Counted from the stretch's first letter, positions 24,458 to 34,267 are shown. The stretch is 64,000 nucleotides of DNA from an uncultured Dokdonia sp. (GCF_947492815.1 NZ_CANLOB010000013.1:1-64000); one strand, 5' to 3'. Program-made: numbers and translations. Notes: generated by a model from the sequence alone, not told the origin.

Positions 24458-25213
24458 ATGAGAATAATACCAGCCATAGATATCATAGATGGGAAGTGTG
24501 TACGCCTTTCGAAAGGAGATTATGATACCAAAAAAATATATAATGAGAACCCATTAGAAGTTGCAAAAAACTTTGAAGCGCATGGAATCAAACATCTACA
24601 TTTAGTAGATCTAGATGGTGCAAAAAGCAAGCATATTGTAAATCATAAGATTTTAGAGCAAATAGCGTCTAAAACAAGTTTACATATTGATTTTGGGGGT
24701 GGTTTAAAAACAGATCAGGATCTACATATCGCTTTTGAAAGTGGCGCTTCTCAAATTACAGGAGGGAGTATTGCAGTAAAAGATCCTGAAGTTTTTGAAA
24801 ACTGGATAACTACGTATGGAGCAGAAAAGATTATTTTAGGAGCTGATGCTCAAAATGAGAAAATTGCTATTAATGGTTGGCAGGAAGAAAGTACAAAAGA
24901 TCTGATACCTTTTATTACATCATATATGAAAAAAGGGATTTGTTATGTGATTTGTACTGATATCAGTAAAGATGGTATGTTAGAAGGACCTTCGTTTGAT
25001 TTGTACGCTAAAATAATAAATCAAGGAACAATCATCACAGATGATCGTGATATAACAAGAACGATTAAACTTATTGCCTCTGGCGGTATCTCAACCTTTG
25101 ATGAATTACCAAAACTGGCCGAATTAGGCTGTGAAGGTACCATTATAGGGAAAGCTATTTATGAGAATCGTATCACTTTGAAACAATTAGAACACTTTAT
25201 TTTAAATCAGTAA
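24458..25213 (+). CDS. hisA: ProFAR isomerase
   Basis: 251 residues, a (beta/alpha)8 barrel catalysing the Amadori rearrangement of ProFAR to PRFAR. Landmarks: [17 protein letters not shown] with the N-terminal catalytic Asp, [30 protein letters not shown] with the second Asp, and ASGGIST. The ATG at 24458 fits the family start; a TTG two codons upstream is unnecessary. Confidence 0.95.
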   Translation: MRIIPAIDIIDGKCVRLSKGDYDTKKIYNENPLEVAKNFEAHGIKHLHLVDLDGAKSKHIVNHKILEQIASKTSLHIDFGGGLKTDQDLHIAFESGASQITGGSIAVKDPEVFENWITTYGAEKIILGADAQNEKIAINGWQEESTKDLIPFITSYMKKGICYVICTDISKDGMLEGPSFDLYAKIINQGTIITDDRDITRTIKLIASGGISTFDELPKLAELGCEGTIIGKAIYENRITLKQLEHFILNQ

Positions 25214-25215
25214 GT

Positions 25216-25746
25216 ATGGAGTCACCTTGGGTAACAGATTTTAAAGAAAACGCGCTTTATCGCATAGATGAGAGTACACGTATGATTACTATTGCCTTTC
25301 AGAAAATTGATGATACACAAGTTTGGCAACGTCCTAATCATTCAAGTAATAGTCTTGGGAATCAAATTTTACACCTATGTGGTAATATGACTCAATATGT
25401 CATTTCAAGCCTTGGAGAGAAAGAGGATGCTCGTGATCGAGATGCAGAGTTTGATGCTATAGATGGATATACGAAAGAAATGCTCTTAGAACAAATAACA
25501 GTTACAGTAAAGGAAGTTAAGAATACGATCCAAAATGCAACAGAAGGGCAACTTTTAAAAAAACGAAATGTACAAGGATTTCATTTCTCAGGAATGGGGG
25601 GTGTGATTCATGCCGTAGAGCATTATAGTTACCACACAGGACAAATAGCTTTTTGGATAAAAACACTTGTAAATAGTCCTTTAGGGTTTTATGATGGACT
25701 GGATTTAACCGTGAAAAATGATGAAGATTTTAAAAATAATATTTGA
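25216..25746 (+). CDS. DinB-like (DUF1572-type) protein
   Basis: 176 residues, a four-helix bundle of the DinB superfamily, with candidate metal-binding His residues in NQILHLCGN and in VIHAVEHYSYHTGQI. Members include thiol-dependent S-transferases and many proteins of unknown role. It starts 2 bp after the hisA stop, so it is embedded in the his operon. Its 3' end overlaps the next small gene by 29 bp. Confidence 0.8.
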   Translation: MESPWVTDFKENALYRIDESTRMITIAFQKIDDTQVWQRPNHSSNSLGNQILHLCGNMTQYVISSLGEKEDARDRDAEFDAIDGYTKEMLLEQITVTVKEVKNTIQNATEGQLLKKRNVQGFHFSGMGGVIHAVEHYSYHTGQIAFWIKTLVNSPLGFYDGLDLTVKNDEDFKNNI

Positions 25747-25984
25747 GATTACTGTTATTATATTTCTAATTTTTGAGTTAGTAATATTATTTCATTTAAT
25801 TAGGAATGATAATTTTTTTGAAGATGATAATCCTATTTTGTTTTTAATGTTTATCGGATTAAGTTTATTTATCTCTGGCTTTAACTGTTTTATAAATAAA
25901 AACTTTAGAAATAAAATATGGATTGGTTTAATATTTTTACTAGGTATTATCTCTATAATTTTAATATTTACTTATGATCACTAA
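25718..25984 (+). CDS. Small membrane protein overlapping DinB-like gene and hisF
   Basis: 88 residues with two to three hydrophobic helices (residues about 7-28, 41-58 and 67-84). The start (ATGATG) lies inside the DinB-like gene and its last 11 bp overlap the beginning of hisF, so the three cistrons are likely coupled. No family is recognised. A genuine gene is favoured because the AT-rich hydrophobic frame exactly fills the gap. Confidence 0.6.
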   Translation: MMKILKIIFEITVIIFLIFELVILFHLIRNDNFFEDDNPILFLMFIGLSLFISGFNCFINKNFRNKIWIGLIFLLGIISIILIFTYDH

Positions 25985-26729
25985 ACGTATTATTCCGTGC
26001 CTTGATATAAAAAACGGTAGAACTGTAAAGGGAACCAATTTTGTAAACCTCAGAGATGCTGGAGATCCAGTAGCACTTGCTAAAGTATATTCAGATACTG
26101 GAGCAGATGAACTTGTGTTTCTTGATATATCTGCCACCGAAGAGCGTAGGAAGACCTTATCTGATCTTGTATTGCGAGTGGCTTCACAAGTAAACATTCC
26201 ATTTACGGTAGGAGGTGGAATCTCATCTGTAGAAGATGTAGATATACTTCTTAAAAATGGAGCAGATAAAGTATCGATCAACTCTAGTGCTGTAAAACGA
26301 CCTGATTTGATTAATGAATTGGTAGCTAAATTTGGCTCACAATGCATTGTCGTGGCTATAGACGCTAAATGTATTGATGGCGATTGGATTGTGCATCTAG
26401 TAGGAGGAAAAGTGCCTACAACGCTCAATTTATTTGACTGGGCAAAAGAGGTAGCGCAACGAGGTGCTGGAGAAATCTTATTTACTTCGATGGATAACGA
26501 TGGAACGAAAGATGGTTTTGCAAATGAAGCATTAGCCAAACTTTCTAACGAATTAAATATACCTATTATCGCAAGTGGTGGAGCAGGGAATAAACAACAT
26601 TTTAAAGATGCATTTACAGAAGGAAAGGCAGATGCAGCATTAGCTGCTAGTGTTTTTCACTTTGGAGAAATACCGATACCAGAATTAAAAAAAGAATTAA
26701 AAGCACAAGGGATTACTGTGCGTATCTAA
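25974..26729 (+). CDS. hisF: Imidazole glycerol phosphate synthase, cyclase subunit
   Basis: 251 residues, a (beta/alpha)8 barrel that with HisH makes imidazole glycerol phosphate and AICAR. Landmarks: [17 protein letters not shown] with the catalytic Asp, [36 protein letters not shown] with the second Asp, and IIASGGAGN. The start overlaps the previous small gene by 11 bp. Confidence 0.96.
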   Translation: MITKRIIPCLDIKNGRTVKGTNFVNLRDAGDPVALAKVYSDTGADELVFLDISATEERRKTLSDLVLRVASQVNIPFTVGGGISSVEDVDILLKNGADKVSINSSAVKRPDLINELVAKFGSQCIVVAIDAKCIDGDWIVHLVGGKVPTTLNLFDWAKEVAQRGAGEILFTSMDNDGTKDGFANEALAKLSNELNIPIIASGGAGNKQHFKDAFTEGKADAALAASVFHFGEIPIPELKKELKAQGITVRI

Positions 26730-26747
26730 CCTCAAAATAAATAAATT

Positions 26748-27350
26748 ATGACAATTGATTTTTCAAAATTTGCAGATGGTTTAGTTCCTGCCATTGTACA
26801 AGATGTAAGAACTAAAAATGTACTCATGCTGGGATATATGAATGAGGAAGCATACTCAAAAACCGTAGAGTCTAAAAGAGTGACATTTTATAGCAGAAGT
26901 AAAGAACGTTTGTGGACAAAAGGAGAAGAGTCTAACAATTATCTCGATTTAGTAGATATTAAGATAGATTGTGATCAAGATAGTTTGTTAGTTTTTGCAG
27001 AACCTACAGGACCTGTATGTCATAAAGGAACAGACACTTGTTGGGGAGATCGAAATTCGCCTAATTATGGATTCTTTTCGCATTTAGAAGAGGTTATAAG
27101 AGATCGTAAAGATAATCCAGAAGATAATCCAGATTCTTATGTAGCAAGCTTATTTAAAAAAGGAATCAATAAAGTAGCTCAAAAAGTAGGAGAAGAGGCT
27201 GTTGAGGTAGTTATTGAAGCAAAAGATGATAATGACCTATTGTTTTTGAATGAAAGTGCAGACTTAATCTTTCATCTTATGGTGTTATTACGAGCAAAAG
27301 GATTTGGTCTTCGTAGTGTAGAGAAAACATTGATTGCTAGGCATAAATAA
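26748..27350 (+). CDS. hisIE: Phosphoribosyl-AMP cyclohydrolase / phosphoribosyl-ATP pyrophosphatase
   Basis: 200 residues, a bifunctional enzyme for steps 2 and 3. The N-terminal HisI part (residues about 1-105) has the SKERLWTKGEES and CHKGTDTCWG metal-binding motifs. The C-terminal HisE part has the all-helical DPDSYVA-like pattern (NPDSYVASLFKKGINKVAQKVGEEAVEVVIEAK). It is the last gene of the operon. Confidence 0.95.
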   Translation: MTIDFSKFADGLVPAIVQDVRTKNVLMLGYMNEEAYSKTVESKRVTFYSRSKERLWTKGEESNNYLDLVDIKIDCDQDSLLVFAEPTGPVCHKGTDTCWGDRNSPNYGFFSHLEEVIRDRKDNPEDNPDSYVASLFKKGINKVAQKVGEEAVEVVIEAKDDNDLLFLNESADLIFHLMVLLRAKGFGLRSVEKTLIARHK

Positions 27351-27402
27351 ATAAAGAAAAAAAGCCATTGCGATTCGAGAAGTCAAACTCGAGTGCAATG
27401 GC
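27351..27402 (-). terminator. Terminator of the S41-like gene, between convergent units
   Basis: The arms GCCATTGC (27364-27371) and GCAATGGC (27395-27402) pair, with a second TCGAG/CTCGA stem inside. On the minus strand a long T-run follows (A-run 27356-27363 on plus). It may also block read-through from the his operon, though no T-run follows on that side. Confidence 0.8.
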
Positions 27403-27426
27403 CTCTGCAAAATATGTTTTTAGTGT

Positions 27427-28725
27427 TTATGGAAGTTGTCCTTCTATAATTTCTTGTGTTTGTGCAATCCAATCTCTAGAAAAATCTAACTTTATTTCTG
27501 GTTGTATTCCTACCATTTCGTATTGAATAAACTTATGAAAGTTCATATCAGTAGGTGTGAAAGAAAAGTTTCCAGTAGGTGAATCATAGCTAGTTCCATA
27601 GTTCATACCGTATGCTATAATCCCGTTGGTACGCTGCCCCAAATGAACAGTATTATTAAGTTTCTTTAGTTTTAAAGTAAACTGCTCTCCATTGCTTCCT
27701 GTAAAGTAATTAGTAATCACATATACTTTTGCACCAGATTTCTTTAATATTTTCACAAAAGGGTCACTATACTTAGAATTACCGCCCCCATTATTACGAA
27801 GATCTACAATAACATTAGGTGCATTGATATTGTCTTTATGTTCAGCATAGAATTTTTTGAAGGCTTCTACATTACTTTTTCTATTTGAGAAAGAACCAAA
27901 ATATAGATACTGTGTATCATTAGTAAGCTGCTTAAATTCCCAATCTCCATTTTCAGAAGGTGCTTCAGCATGGTTAGGACCTTGTAATTCTTTTTGAAGA
28001 CCCCATAATTTCCCATTATATGCTAACATTGATTTTTGAAACCATAGTTTACGAGAGTATGGGTGATAACGCAATACTTGGTATTCGTCTCCTTCTATTT
28101 TATTGATCTGGTATGCTATTTGACCAGTTCCCCAAAAATCTGATGTAGCTTCTAAAACAACAGCAATATAATTCCCTTTTGTTGTTGTTTCATACACTCC
28201 AATTTCACCTACATATCTATCTGTGTAAACACCTTCTATGTTTTCAAAAGGCATCTGTGATAATCTAGTGCGTAATTCCGTTAGGTTGATTGCCGCGGTA
28301 GGATGCTCTTTAAAAATAGCTGTTTGCTTAAAATTCATTCTATATATAGAATCTTGATATTGTTCTTTTGTAATTATGTCACTAGTTGAAGCAATGCTAG
28401 CATGCTTATCTTTTACAACACTTAATAGCGTATTTAATTTAAACAAGCAATCTACTTTACTGATAGATGATTTCATTTCTTCTGAAAGTGAATGGTATGT
28501 TTTTTGAAATTCGGATACCATATCGCCTTTGATTTGTTTTTTATAAGAGACCATATCTTGCATTTTAGTAGCAAGAAAATCAAGATCTGTTTTACAATCA
28601 CATAATGGAGATGTTTGCGCTCCTGCCTGTCGTGCTATATTTTGCGCACTAGCGGCAGACAGGTTTCCGAAAGCGAATATCATAAGAAATAAAGCGGTAA
28701 GTACTGTAGTTAATTTAGTTTTCAT
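27427..28725 (-). CDS. S41-family-like secreted serine peptidase
   Basis: 432 residues with a signal peptide (about 1-27). The core shows VDLRNNGGGN (307-316) and the nucleophile region TGSNGEQFTLKLK (342-354), corresponding to the (S/T)xSxxE motif of C-terminal processing peptidases, plus GQRTNGIIAYG. No PDZ domain is evident; the N-terminal half is a helical domain with Cys pairs (CDCK). A TACTTTTG-type element lies on the minus strand at 28755-28762. Confidence 0.75.
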   Translation of the reverse strand: MKTKLTTVLTALFLMIFAFGNLSAASAQNIARQAGAQTSPLCDCKTDLDFLATKMQDMVSYKKQIKGDMVSEFQKTYHSLSEEMKSSISKVDCLFKLNTLLSVVKDKHASIASTSDIITKEQYQDSIYRMNFKQTAIFKEHPTAAINLTELRTRLSQMPFENIEGVYTDRYVGEIGVYETTTKGNYIAVVLEATSDFWGTGQIAYQINKIEGDEYQVLRYHPYSRKLWFQKSMLAYNGKLWGLQKELQGPNHAEAPSENGDWEFKQLTNDTQYLYFGSFSNRKSNVEAFKKFYAEHKDNINAPNVIVDLRNNGGGNSKYSDPFVKILKKSGAKVYVITNYFTGSNGEQFTLKLKKLNNTVHLGQRTNGIIAYGMNYGTSYDSPTGNFSFTPTDMNFHKFIQYEMVGIQPEIKLDFSRDWIAQTQEIIEGQLP

Positions 28726-28815
28726 AATTGATTTTTTACGTTTGACTTCTGGTTCAAAAGTATTTTACAAAAATCAACCAGCCTATTATATATGAGGCTT
28801 TGGGGTGAAATGCAT

Positions 28816-29610
28816 CTAGTTTGTGGTGGAATTTATGGTTGTTTTTACCGCTGTGGCGTAGGTCTTTGATATTGGGATGAAAATAGCATTAGATGCTACG
28901 ATGCCTAGCTTCCCATTTTCGGTTTTCCAAGATTGAAAATGATAAGGATTCATTAAAAATGAACGATGCGTTCGTATAAGTTCGGGGAAATTGGTTTCAA
29001 CAACCGATAGCTTATTTCGAATCAATTGTTTTTTTAAGATGTTGTTGTCTAAAAAAGAAACTTCTACATAATTATCTGAAGATTGTATACAGATTAAATC
29101 ATTGAGTAGTAAGCGTAAGCTTTCGTAATTACCTTCTCCTTTTATTTCAATTTTAGATTCTTCCAGACGTTTGTTTTTATATTTTCCTAAAGCCCATCTT
29201 CCTGCGAGTACAATAGGAAGTATGGTTACAATGGCCGGGATAAATATACTTGTAGTATAATACCATAGCGTGTAAGGGTTTGATTCTCCATATACAATTA
29301 CGTATACATAATACGTGCGAGCTAATACAAAAGAAAAAGCGATAAAAGCAAGGTTGAATATGATTTCGTTTTTTAGTGACCATTGTTTCTGAGAACGCTT
29401 ATATAAAAAGTTTTGAAGTGGAAGCATAATGATATAGCACAAAGCTCCAATAAGTCCATAAAATGGCAGATATATAATTTTTTCACGATCACCAAATTCG
29501 TTCACATCCAAGGGTTCTGTAAAGTATAGGAATATAAAAATCCATATAGCGAGTGCTAGTCCAACAAGTAAATGATGTTTTAAAGAAGCATCAAAAGGGT
29601 ATTTTTTCAA
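28816..29610 (-). CDS. Membrane-anchored LytTR family regulator
   Basis: 264 residues: four hydrophobic helices in the N-terminal 140 residues, then a LytTR DNA-binding domain (LRLLLNDLICIQSSDNYVEVSFLDN...; LIRTHRSFLMNPYHF). Such stand-alone membrane LytTR proteins occur in Bacteroidota without a response-regulator receiver domain. The signal is unknown, and neighbouring minus-strand peptidase genes are possible targets. Confidence 0.85.
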   Translation of the reverse strand: MKKYPFDASLKHHLLVGLALAIWIFIFLYFTEPLDVNEFGDREKIIYLPFYGLIGALCYIIMLPLQNFLYKRSQKQWSLKNEIIFNLAFIAFSFVLARTYYVYVIVYGESNPYTLWYYTTSIFIPAIVTILPIVLAGRWALGKYKNKRLEESKIEIKGEGNYESLRLLLNDLICIQSSDNYVEVSFLDNNILKKQLIRNKLSVVETNFPELIRTHRSFLMNPYHFQSWKTENGKLGIVASNAIFIPISKTYATAVKTTINSTTN

Positions 29611-29655
29611 AAGCTATCTATTTGAAGAATTTGAGTTAAATATACTATTTCTAGT

Positions 29656-31095
29656 TTATTTTAACCTCAATATTTTGCCATAGGTAATATATTTTTCTGC
29701 TTTCAATTGATCCATTAACGGAGCATAATCTTCTTGTTTTAGACAGTTTGCTATAACAATCGTGCTTTGTGTTTTGGTATCGTAAAAACTTGTAACAAAG
29801 GAAGTGTTTGGATGTATGTTTTTAGGAAGTGTAGGAAACTGCTTTTGTAATACAGCAACGATATGATCTTGATCTTTATCTATTACAATAAGCTTTGTTC
29901 TATTGTTTTCGCGTAAGCGTGTAAAAGATTCCTCACTATCAATAGGGCTAGAGAAATAAGCAGAATGCATTCTAAAACGTTCTCTCACGCCTGCAAAATA
30001 GACATCTATCAAAGTTTCGTCTTCTGTTTGTGAAAAGATGTTGAGGTTATTCATGAGAATATCTAAGTCTGTAGTTGCTTTTGGAAATGCTTCTCCAAAA
30101 AGAACAATAGCTTTCTCTATAAATGCTTTATCAATTGTTTTATTCGTCTCCATGTATGTTTTTACGAGTGGGTATAATTTTTTCCCATAGCCATTTATAT
30201 ATTCAAAACTGTACCACTCGCCAGGGTCTAATGTACCGTTAAGTTGCTCATGCGCCCAACCATTACCAACTGCAGTTGCAAGCCCTTCATCAAAAAAATC
30301 ATATGCTAAGGCTGCGTATGGATTGCTAGAGGTGGTGAACCAAGTATCTATATCTTGTTGTAGTTCTAAGGGTTGTGCGTCAAATAAAATATGATTCATT
30401 TCATGAATCGCGATCCCTATAATATCTTCACCTTCTTTCTCTCTTTCAGATAAATAGGAACAAATTAAATTATTTCCCTTAGGAATCGCCGTAGTACCTC
30501 CACTTTTTAGAGGAATAGGGTAGAGCATGATATTAAAGGGTGTTGTCTTAGACCAATTACTTCCAAGAAAGACATTTACCTTATTAAATAAAGTTTCTAT
30601 CTGAGGTACATAGTTTTGTATGGATTGTTCTAATTGCGCTCTTTGGGTAGTCGTGGTAGCCCATACATGTTTTCTATAATAGGGGAGTACTTTGTGCATG
30701 ATTGCAACAAGTTCTGTATGTTCATTAGGTGGTAAATAACCAATGGTACGCGTAGCAAAATCATCAATACTTGTTGAGTTAGCACTAGCAATCCACAATA
30801 AGTCCATCGTACTTGTAAAAGGATGCCTTTTTTCTGGATAGTGCTCTCTGTGTATACTGGTTTCTACATCTATGGCACTAAAACGCTCTGTAAGTAGTGT
30901 GAAATCAGTGTCATTTCCAATAGCATTCTTAATATATTTTTGGTAAGAAGGAGCACTTCCAGGCTGATTACTAGCGGTTGCTATAAACGTTAACGTACCC
31001 AGTACCTCATTATGCGCTACTTTAATAAAATCTTGTTGGGCGTATGCTGATGCATATGTGCATAGAAAAAATGTGATTAAATGAAGGAGTTTCAT
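29656..31095 (-). CDS. Putative secreted zinc metallopeptidase
   Basis: 479 residues with a signal peptide (about 1-20, ending AYAQ). It carries HEMNH at 231-235, an HExxH zinc motif, followed about 35 residues later by FFDEGLATAVGNGWAH, a likely third-ligand (Glu) region as in gluzincins. I cannot assign a named family. The gene precedes the LytTR gene on the same strand with a 45-bp gap. Confidence 0.6.
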   Translation of the reverse strand: MKLLHLITFFLCTYASAYAQQDFIKVAHNEVLGTLTFIATASNQPGSAPSYQKYIKNAIGNDTDFTLLTERFSAIDVETSIHREHYPEKRHPFTSTMDLLWIASANSTSIDDFATRTIGYLPPNEHTELVAIMHKVLPYYRKHVWATTTTQRAQLEQSIQNYVPQIETLFNKVNVFLGSNWSKTTPFNIMLYPIPLKSGGTTAIPKGNNLICSYLSEREKEGEDIIGIAIHEMNHILFDAQPLELQQDIDTWFTTSSNPYAALAYDFFDEGLATAVGNGWAHEQLNGTLDPGEWYSFEYINGYGKKLYPLVKTYMETNKTIDKAFIEKAIVLFGEAFPKATTDLDILMNNLNIFSQTEDETLIDVYFAGVRERFRMHSAYFSSPIDSEESFTRLRENNRTKLIVIDKDQDHIVAVLQKQFPTLPKNIHPNTSFVTSFYDTKTQSTIVIANCLKQEDYAPLMDQLKAEKYITYGKILRLK

Positions 31096-31271
31096 GAGTG
31101 ATTATAATTGATTGATATTACAAAAGACGAAAAAAATAATGAGATGTTACCACTTAATGATTTTAATAGCTCTCTTTTAACTTTTATAAACTGTTTTCCA
31201 AGTTACCTCGTAATATCATTTTTAAAATTAAAAAATTATTAGTATTATTGTGATATCAAAATGATACTATT

Positions 31272-32126
31272 ATGAAAAACGAAATACAAATAAAACCTGC
31301 AAGTGGATACTTTATGTTACTGGTATTATTCATTTTAATCGTTAGTATGATCGCAAGTATTGTACTAACTGGTAATCCCGAATTTGTATTATGTATACCT
31401 ATTCTTATCTTACTTATAAGAGGATTCTTTATTGTAAATCCTAATAGTTCTAAGGTGTTAGTCTTATTTGGGGCATATAAAGGAACAGTTAGAGATAACG
31501 GATTCTTTTGGGCAAATCCATTTTATACAAGACAGAAAATTTCTTTAAGAGCAAGAAATTTTGATAGTGAGCGTGTGAAAGTAAATGATAAGATTGGAAA
31601 TCCAATTATGATTAATGTGATTTTGGTATGGCAAGTAAGTGATACGTATAAATCTGCTTTTGATGTAGATAATTATGAGGAATTTGTAAGAGTACAAACA
31701 GATGCGGCAGTACGAAAATTGGCAGGTTCTTATCCTTATGATAACTTTGATGATGCGCAAGCAGAGTTAACCTTACGATCAGGTATGGATGAGGTAAACG
31801 AGGCGTTGGAAAATGAAATCACGGAACGTTTGGCAATTGCAGGGATACGCGTAATGGAAGCAAGGATAGGTTATTTAGCCTATGCTCCAGAAATTGCAAG
31901 TGCGATGCTTAAAAGACAACAAGCAGTTGCTATTGTTGCAGCACGTAAGAAAATTGTAGAAGGAGCTGTTGGAATGGTAGAAGATGCTTTAGAACAATTA
32001 TCTGCAGATAATATCATCGATTTTGATGATGATAAAAAAGCTTCTATGGTAAGTAATTTAATGGTTGTACTTTGCGGAGATAAAGAAGCAATACCTATTG
32101 TAAATGCAGGTACTCTAAATGCTTAA
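31272..32126 (+). CDS. SPFH (stomatin/prohibitin-like) domain membrane protein
   Basis: 284 residues: two N-terminal hydrophobic helices (about 13-60), then the SPFH domain (NPNSSKVLVLFGAYKGTVRDNGFFWANPF; VNDKIGNPIMINVILVWQV) and a helical C-terminus (AMLKRQQAVAIVAARKKIVEG). SPFH proteins form oligomeric membrane microdomain scaffolds. The gene is followed 3 bp later by a small Arc-like protein gene. Confidence 0.88.
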   Translation: MKNEIQIKPASGYFMLLVLFILIVSMIASIVLTGNPEFVLCIPILILLIRGFFIVNPNSSKVLVLFGAYKGTVRDNGFFWANPFYTRQKISLRARNFDSERVKVNDKIGNPIMINVILVWQVSDTYKSAFDVDNYEEFVRVQTDAAVRKLAGSYPYDNFDDAQAELTLRSGMDEVNEALENEITERLAIAGIRVMEARIGYLAYAPEIASAMLKRQQAVAIVAARKKIVEGAVGMVEDALEQLSADNIIDFDDDKKASMVSNLMVVLCGDKEAIPIVNAGTLNA

Positions 32127-32129
32127 AAA

Positions 32130-32309
32130 GTGAGTAAAAGAAAATCATTTGTCCTTCGAATTGACCCAGAGACGTTTAAGCAAATTGAAAAATGGGCAGA
32201 TGACGAGTTTCGTAGCGTTAATGGGCAACTTGAATGGATGATTCATAAAACATTAAAAGAGGCGAAAAGATTGCCTAAACCTAAAAAGAAACAAGACGAT
32301 CAAGAATAG
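32130..32309 (+). CDS. Arc/MetJ-like ribbon-helix-helix small protein
   Basis: 59 residues starting at GTG, 3 bp after the SPFH stop codon. The sequence SKRKSFVLRIDPETFKQIEKWA followed by SVNGQLEWMIHKTLKEA fits the ribbon-helix-helix fold of Arc (beta strand SFVLRI, two helices), with a basic tail. Coupling to an SPFH gene suggests a partner or regulator of that protein. DNA binding is inferred from the fold only. Confidence 0.75.
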   Translation: MSKRKSFVLRIDPETFKQIEKWADDEFRSVNGQLEWMIHKTLKEAKRLPKPKKKQDDQE

Positions 32310-32340
32310 CAACTAGCGGTATGACTAAACTTTCTTAAAC

Positions 32341-33147
32341 TTAGGATGACCACCAAACCACAAAACACTTTTCTATAGAATCATCTGGTTTTTTAATCCA
32401 AACAATAGGTGCTCGTTTTTGTGAATGCTTTAATTGTATTTCTTGTAGTATCTTAAGGTGTGAAGACCATACTACATCTAGGTGTGGTGTATGAATCCAC
32501 TCGTTTTTATGTGTGATATAATAGTTGTAGTTACTAAAAACTTCAGATTCAAAATCATCCATACGAATCCAGAAACCAACAATACAAGCTGTGTTTAAAG
32601 GTGTGATCGAGGGAGTTTGTAAATCATAAGGGGTAAATAATTGACCCATAAATACTACTTGTTGTTCGAGTTCAGAAGCTTTTATTCCTATCTTTTTAAG
32701 CGTTTCTATTCCCTCTTTTGTATAAATGAGAGGTAATTGTTTCTGTTTTGTTTTTTCCAGTTTTGTAAAAAATAGGTCCTTTCTATTTGGTCCCATTAAT
32801 CGATGGATAGGTTCGGTAATGGTTGGATCTAGAATATAAAATTTATAGGTAAGCTCTATGTGGAGTAATTTTCCGCTTTCGCGAAAGCGTATAATGAAAT
32901 CTAGTTCTCCTGTAGTATCATTTCCTTTTTTAACCTGAATATTATGTGCTAGCACTTCATAGTCATCTGAATGTGAGAGTATCTGATGGAATATATGTTC
33001 TATCTGATGTCCTAATCGAAGTCTTTCTGGTATAGGTTGTGGCGTAAACGTAGAAAGATCTATTGCTGGTATTGTAAACTGTTCAAGCCCAAATTGTGTA
33101 TTTTCCCATAGGGGAGGAGACGCTAAAAAACCATGTATATGTTTCAA
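32341..33147 (-). CDS. DUF1853 family protein
   Basis: 268 residues, cytoplasmic. The signature RLGHQIEHIF, then VKKGNDTTGELDFIIRF and HIELTYKFYI, identify DUF1853. The E/D-containing GELDF...ELTYKF pattern resembles a PD-(D/E)XK nuclease core, an inference. The palindrome is embedded in the coding region at 32875-32888, read on the minus strand as I-R-F-R-E-S. Confidence 0.8.
   Translation of the reverse strand: MKHIHGFLASPPLWENTQFGLEQFTIPAIDLSTFTPQPIPERLRLGHQIEHIFHQILSHSDDYEVLAHNIQVKKGNDTTGELDFIIRFRESGKLLHIELTYKFYILDPTITEPIHRLMGPNRKDLFFTKLEKTKQKQLPLIYTKEGIETLKKIGIKASELEQQVVFMGQLFTPYDLQTPSITPLNTACIVGFWIRMDDFESEVFSNYNYYITHKNEWIHTPHLDVVWSSHLKILQEIQLKHSQKRAPIVWIKKPDDSIEKCFVVWWSS
32875..32888. 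repeat. Iterated palindrome inside the DUF1853 gene
   Basis: An exact copy located exactly between two conserved motifs of the protein (after GELDFII, before HIELTYKF), where it adds RFRES. Confidence 0.9.
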
Positions 33148-33171
33148 GAGACGAAGATACTTTTATTCTAC

Positions 33172-33612
33172 TTAATTATTTCTACGTCCCCTTGCGTGGC
33201 AATAAAGGCCTAGTATTATAAGTAAGGGATCTTCTTGTTTTGTTGTTTTTATATACCCTCTAAGTTTTGAAGCATCATAGGTATATATACTTTTATTCTG
33301 ATGATATATATCAAAATGATTGTGGAAGATAGAGCGATATACCATTTCGTATATCGTATGATTATATATTATTTTGGTAGATGAACCCCAGAAATTAAAC
33401 TGAAGTGTAGCAATAGGTGTTTTTTCTTCATTTTTATAAACTCCAAAATTGTTAGCCCAAATGCTAGGCATTTTGACGGTATAGGTATTTCCTAAAAGTT
33501 CTATATACGTTTTCATAAATATACCCATTGCAAAATTCCCTATAATGGCGTTATCTAGGTATAGATTGGTTGTCGAACTAAAAAACTTTTTTTTCCATGA
33601 ATATTGATGCAT
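33172..33612 (-). CDS. Hypothetical protein
   Basis: 146 residues with no signal peptide, rich in Tyr, Asn, Ile and His, with a predicted beta-rich middle and a hydrophobic stretch (LLIILGLYC) near the C-terminus. No family is recognised. Neighbours (DUF1853 and a small membrane protein) give no functional hint. Confidence 0.55.
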   Translation of the reverse strand: MHQYSWKKKFFSSTTNLYLDNAIIGNFAMGIFMKTYIELLGNTYTVKMPSIWANNFGVYKNEEKTPIATLQFNFWGSSTKIIYNHTIYEMVYRSIFHNHFDIYHQNKSIYTYDASKLRGYIKTTKQEDPLLIILGLYCHARGRRNN

Positions 33613-33613
33613 A

Positions 33614-33644
33614 AAATAAGGTATAAGTAGCTTACACCTTATTT
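33614..33644 (-). terminator. 14-bp hairpin, probable terminator of the gene at 33720-34160
   Basis: The arms 33614-33627 and 33631-33644 pair over 14 bp with one mismatch and a 3-nt loop. On the minus strand the stem ends in an ATTTTA stretch rather than a full T-run, so the terminator call is moderate. Confidence 0.5.
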
Positions 33645-33719
33645 CTGTTACATTATATTAGCTTAATATACCTTTTATGTATTACATCACAGGGAAGAAT
33701 ATATTTTACTTCTTCATAT

Positions 33720-34160
33720 TTAAGATAACCATCCTTTACTAGTAGATCGTTTACAATACCAGTACAGGAAAAAGCCTATGATTATAATCATAATTGGGAA
33801 GTAAATGGATTGCATCGTTCCAAAGACTTCTAAATGGTTTGTTGCAGTAAGACCATAGGCTGTTGTAAATACAACAGCTAATGTGGAAATTAAAAATAAT
33901 AATGCAGCAATTTTCTTTCGCATTAACATAGCAATAGCTGCTATAAGTCCTCCTATTGTAGCAACTCCGTATAATACTATTTCCCAAGATGCTATTCCTT
34001 TTATGTATTCGAGTTGTTCTTCAGTATACATACTTGCGAGTATTTCTTCTCCACCAAAATTATCTAAATAAAAGGCAGATACTCCCATTAAATTCCAAAG
34101 TAAGCCTAGTACAATTGCAATAATCCAAAATGCAATGTTTGGTTTGTTAGTTGTTGTCAT
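33720..34160 (-). CDS. Four-helix integral membrane protein
   Basis: 146 residues with four clear hydrophobic helices (about 10-30, 58-78, 85-105, 118-136), ending in a basic tail. The pattern AFWIIAIVLGLLWNLMGVSAF with a DNFGG loop is common among Bacteroidota membrane proteins of unknown role, sometimes labelled DoxX-like or sugar-transporter-like. No catalytic motif is visible. Confidence 0.65.
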   Translation of the reverse strand: MTTTNKPNIAFWIIAIVLGLLWNLMGVSAFYLDNFGGEEILASMYTEEQLEYIKGIASWEIVLYGVATIGGLIAAIAMLMRKKIAALLFLISTLAVVFTTAYGLTATNHLEVFGTMQSIYFPIMIIIIGFFLYWYCKRSTSKGWLS

Positions 34161-34267
34161 TATCAGTCTATTTTTTGGTTGTTAGTACTAACAATGTACA
34201 AATTTTTTGTAAACACTTTTTTGGTGATGTCTTCCATGCATTGGGGTTAAGAGCTTTTTAATTTGAA

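Noticed and set aside
33751..33987. 78-residue minus-strand frame within the membrane protein gene
   Set aside because: Out of frame with the clear four-helix protein at 33720-34160; Cys/Tyr-rich composition typical of a shadow.
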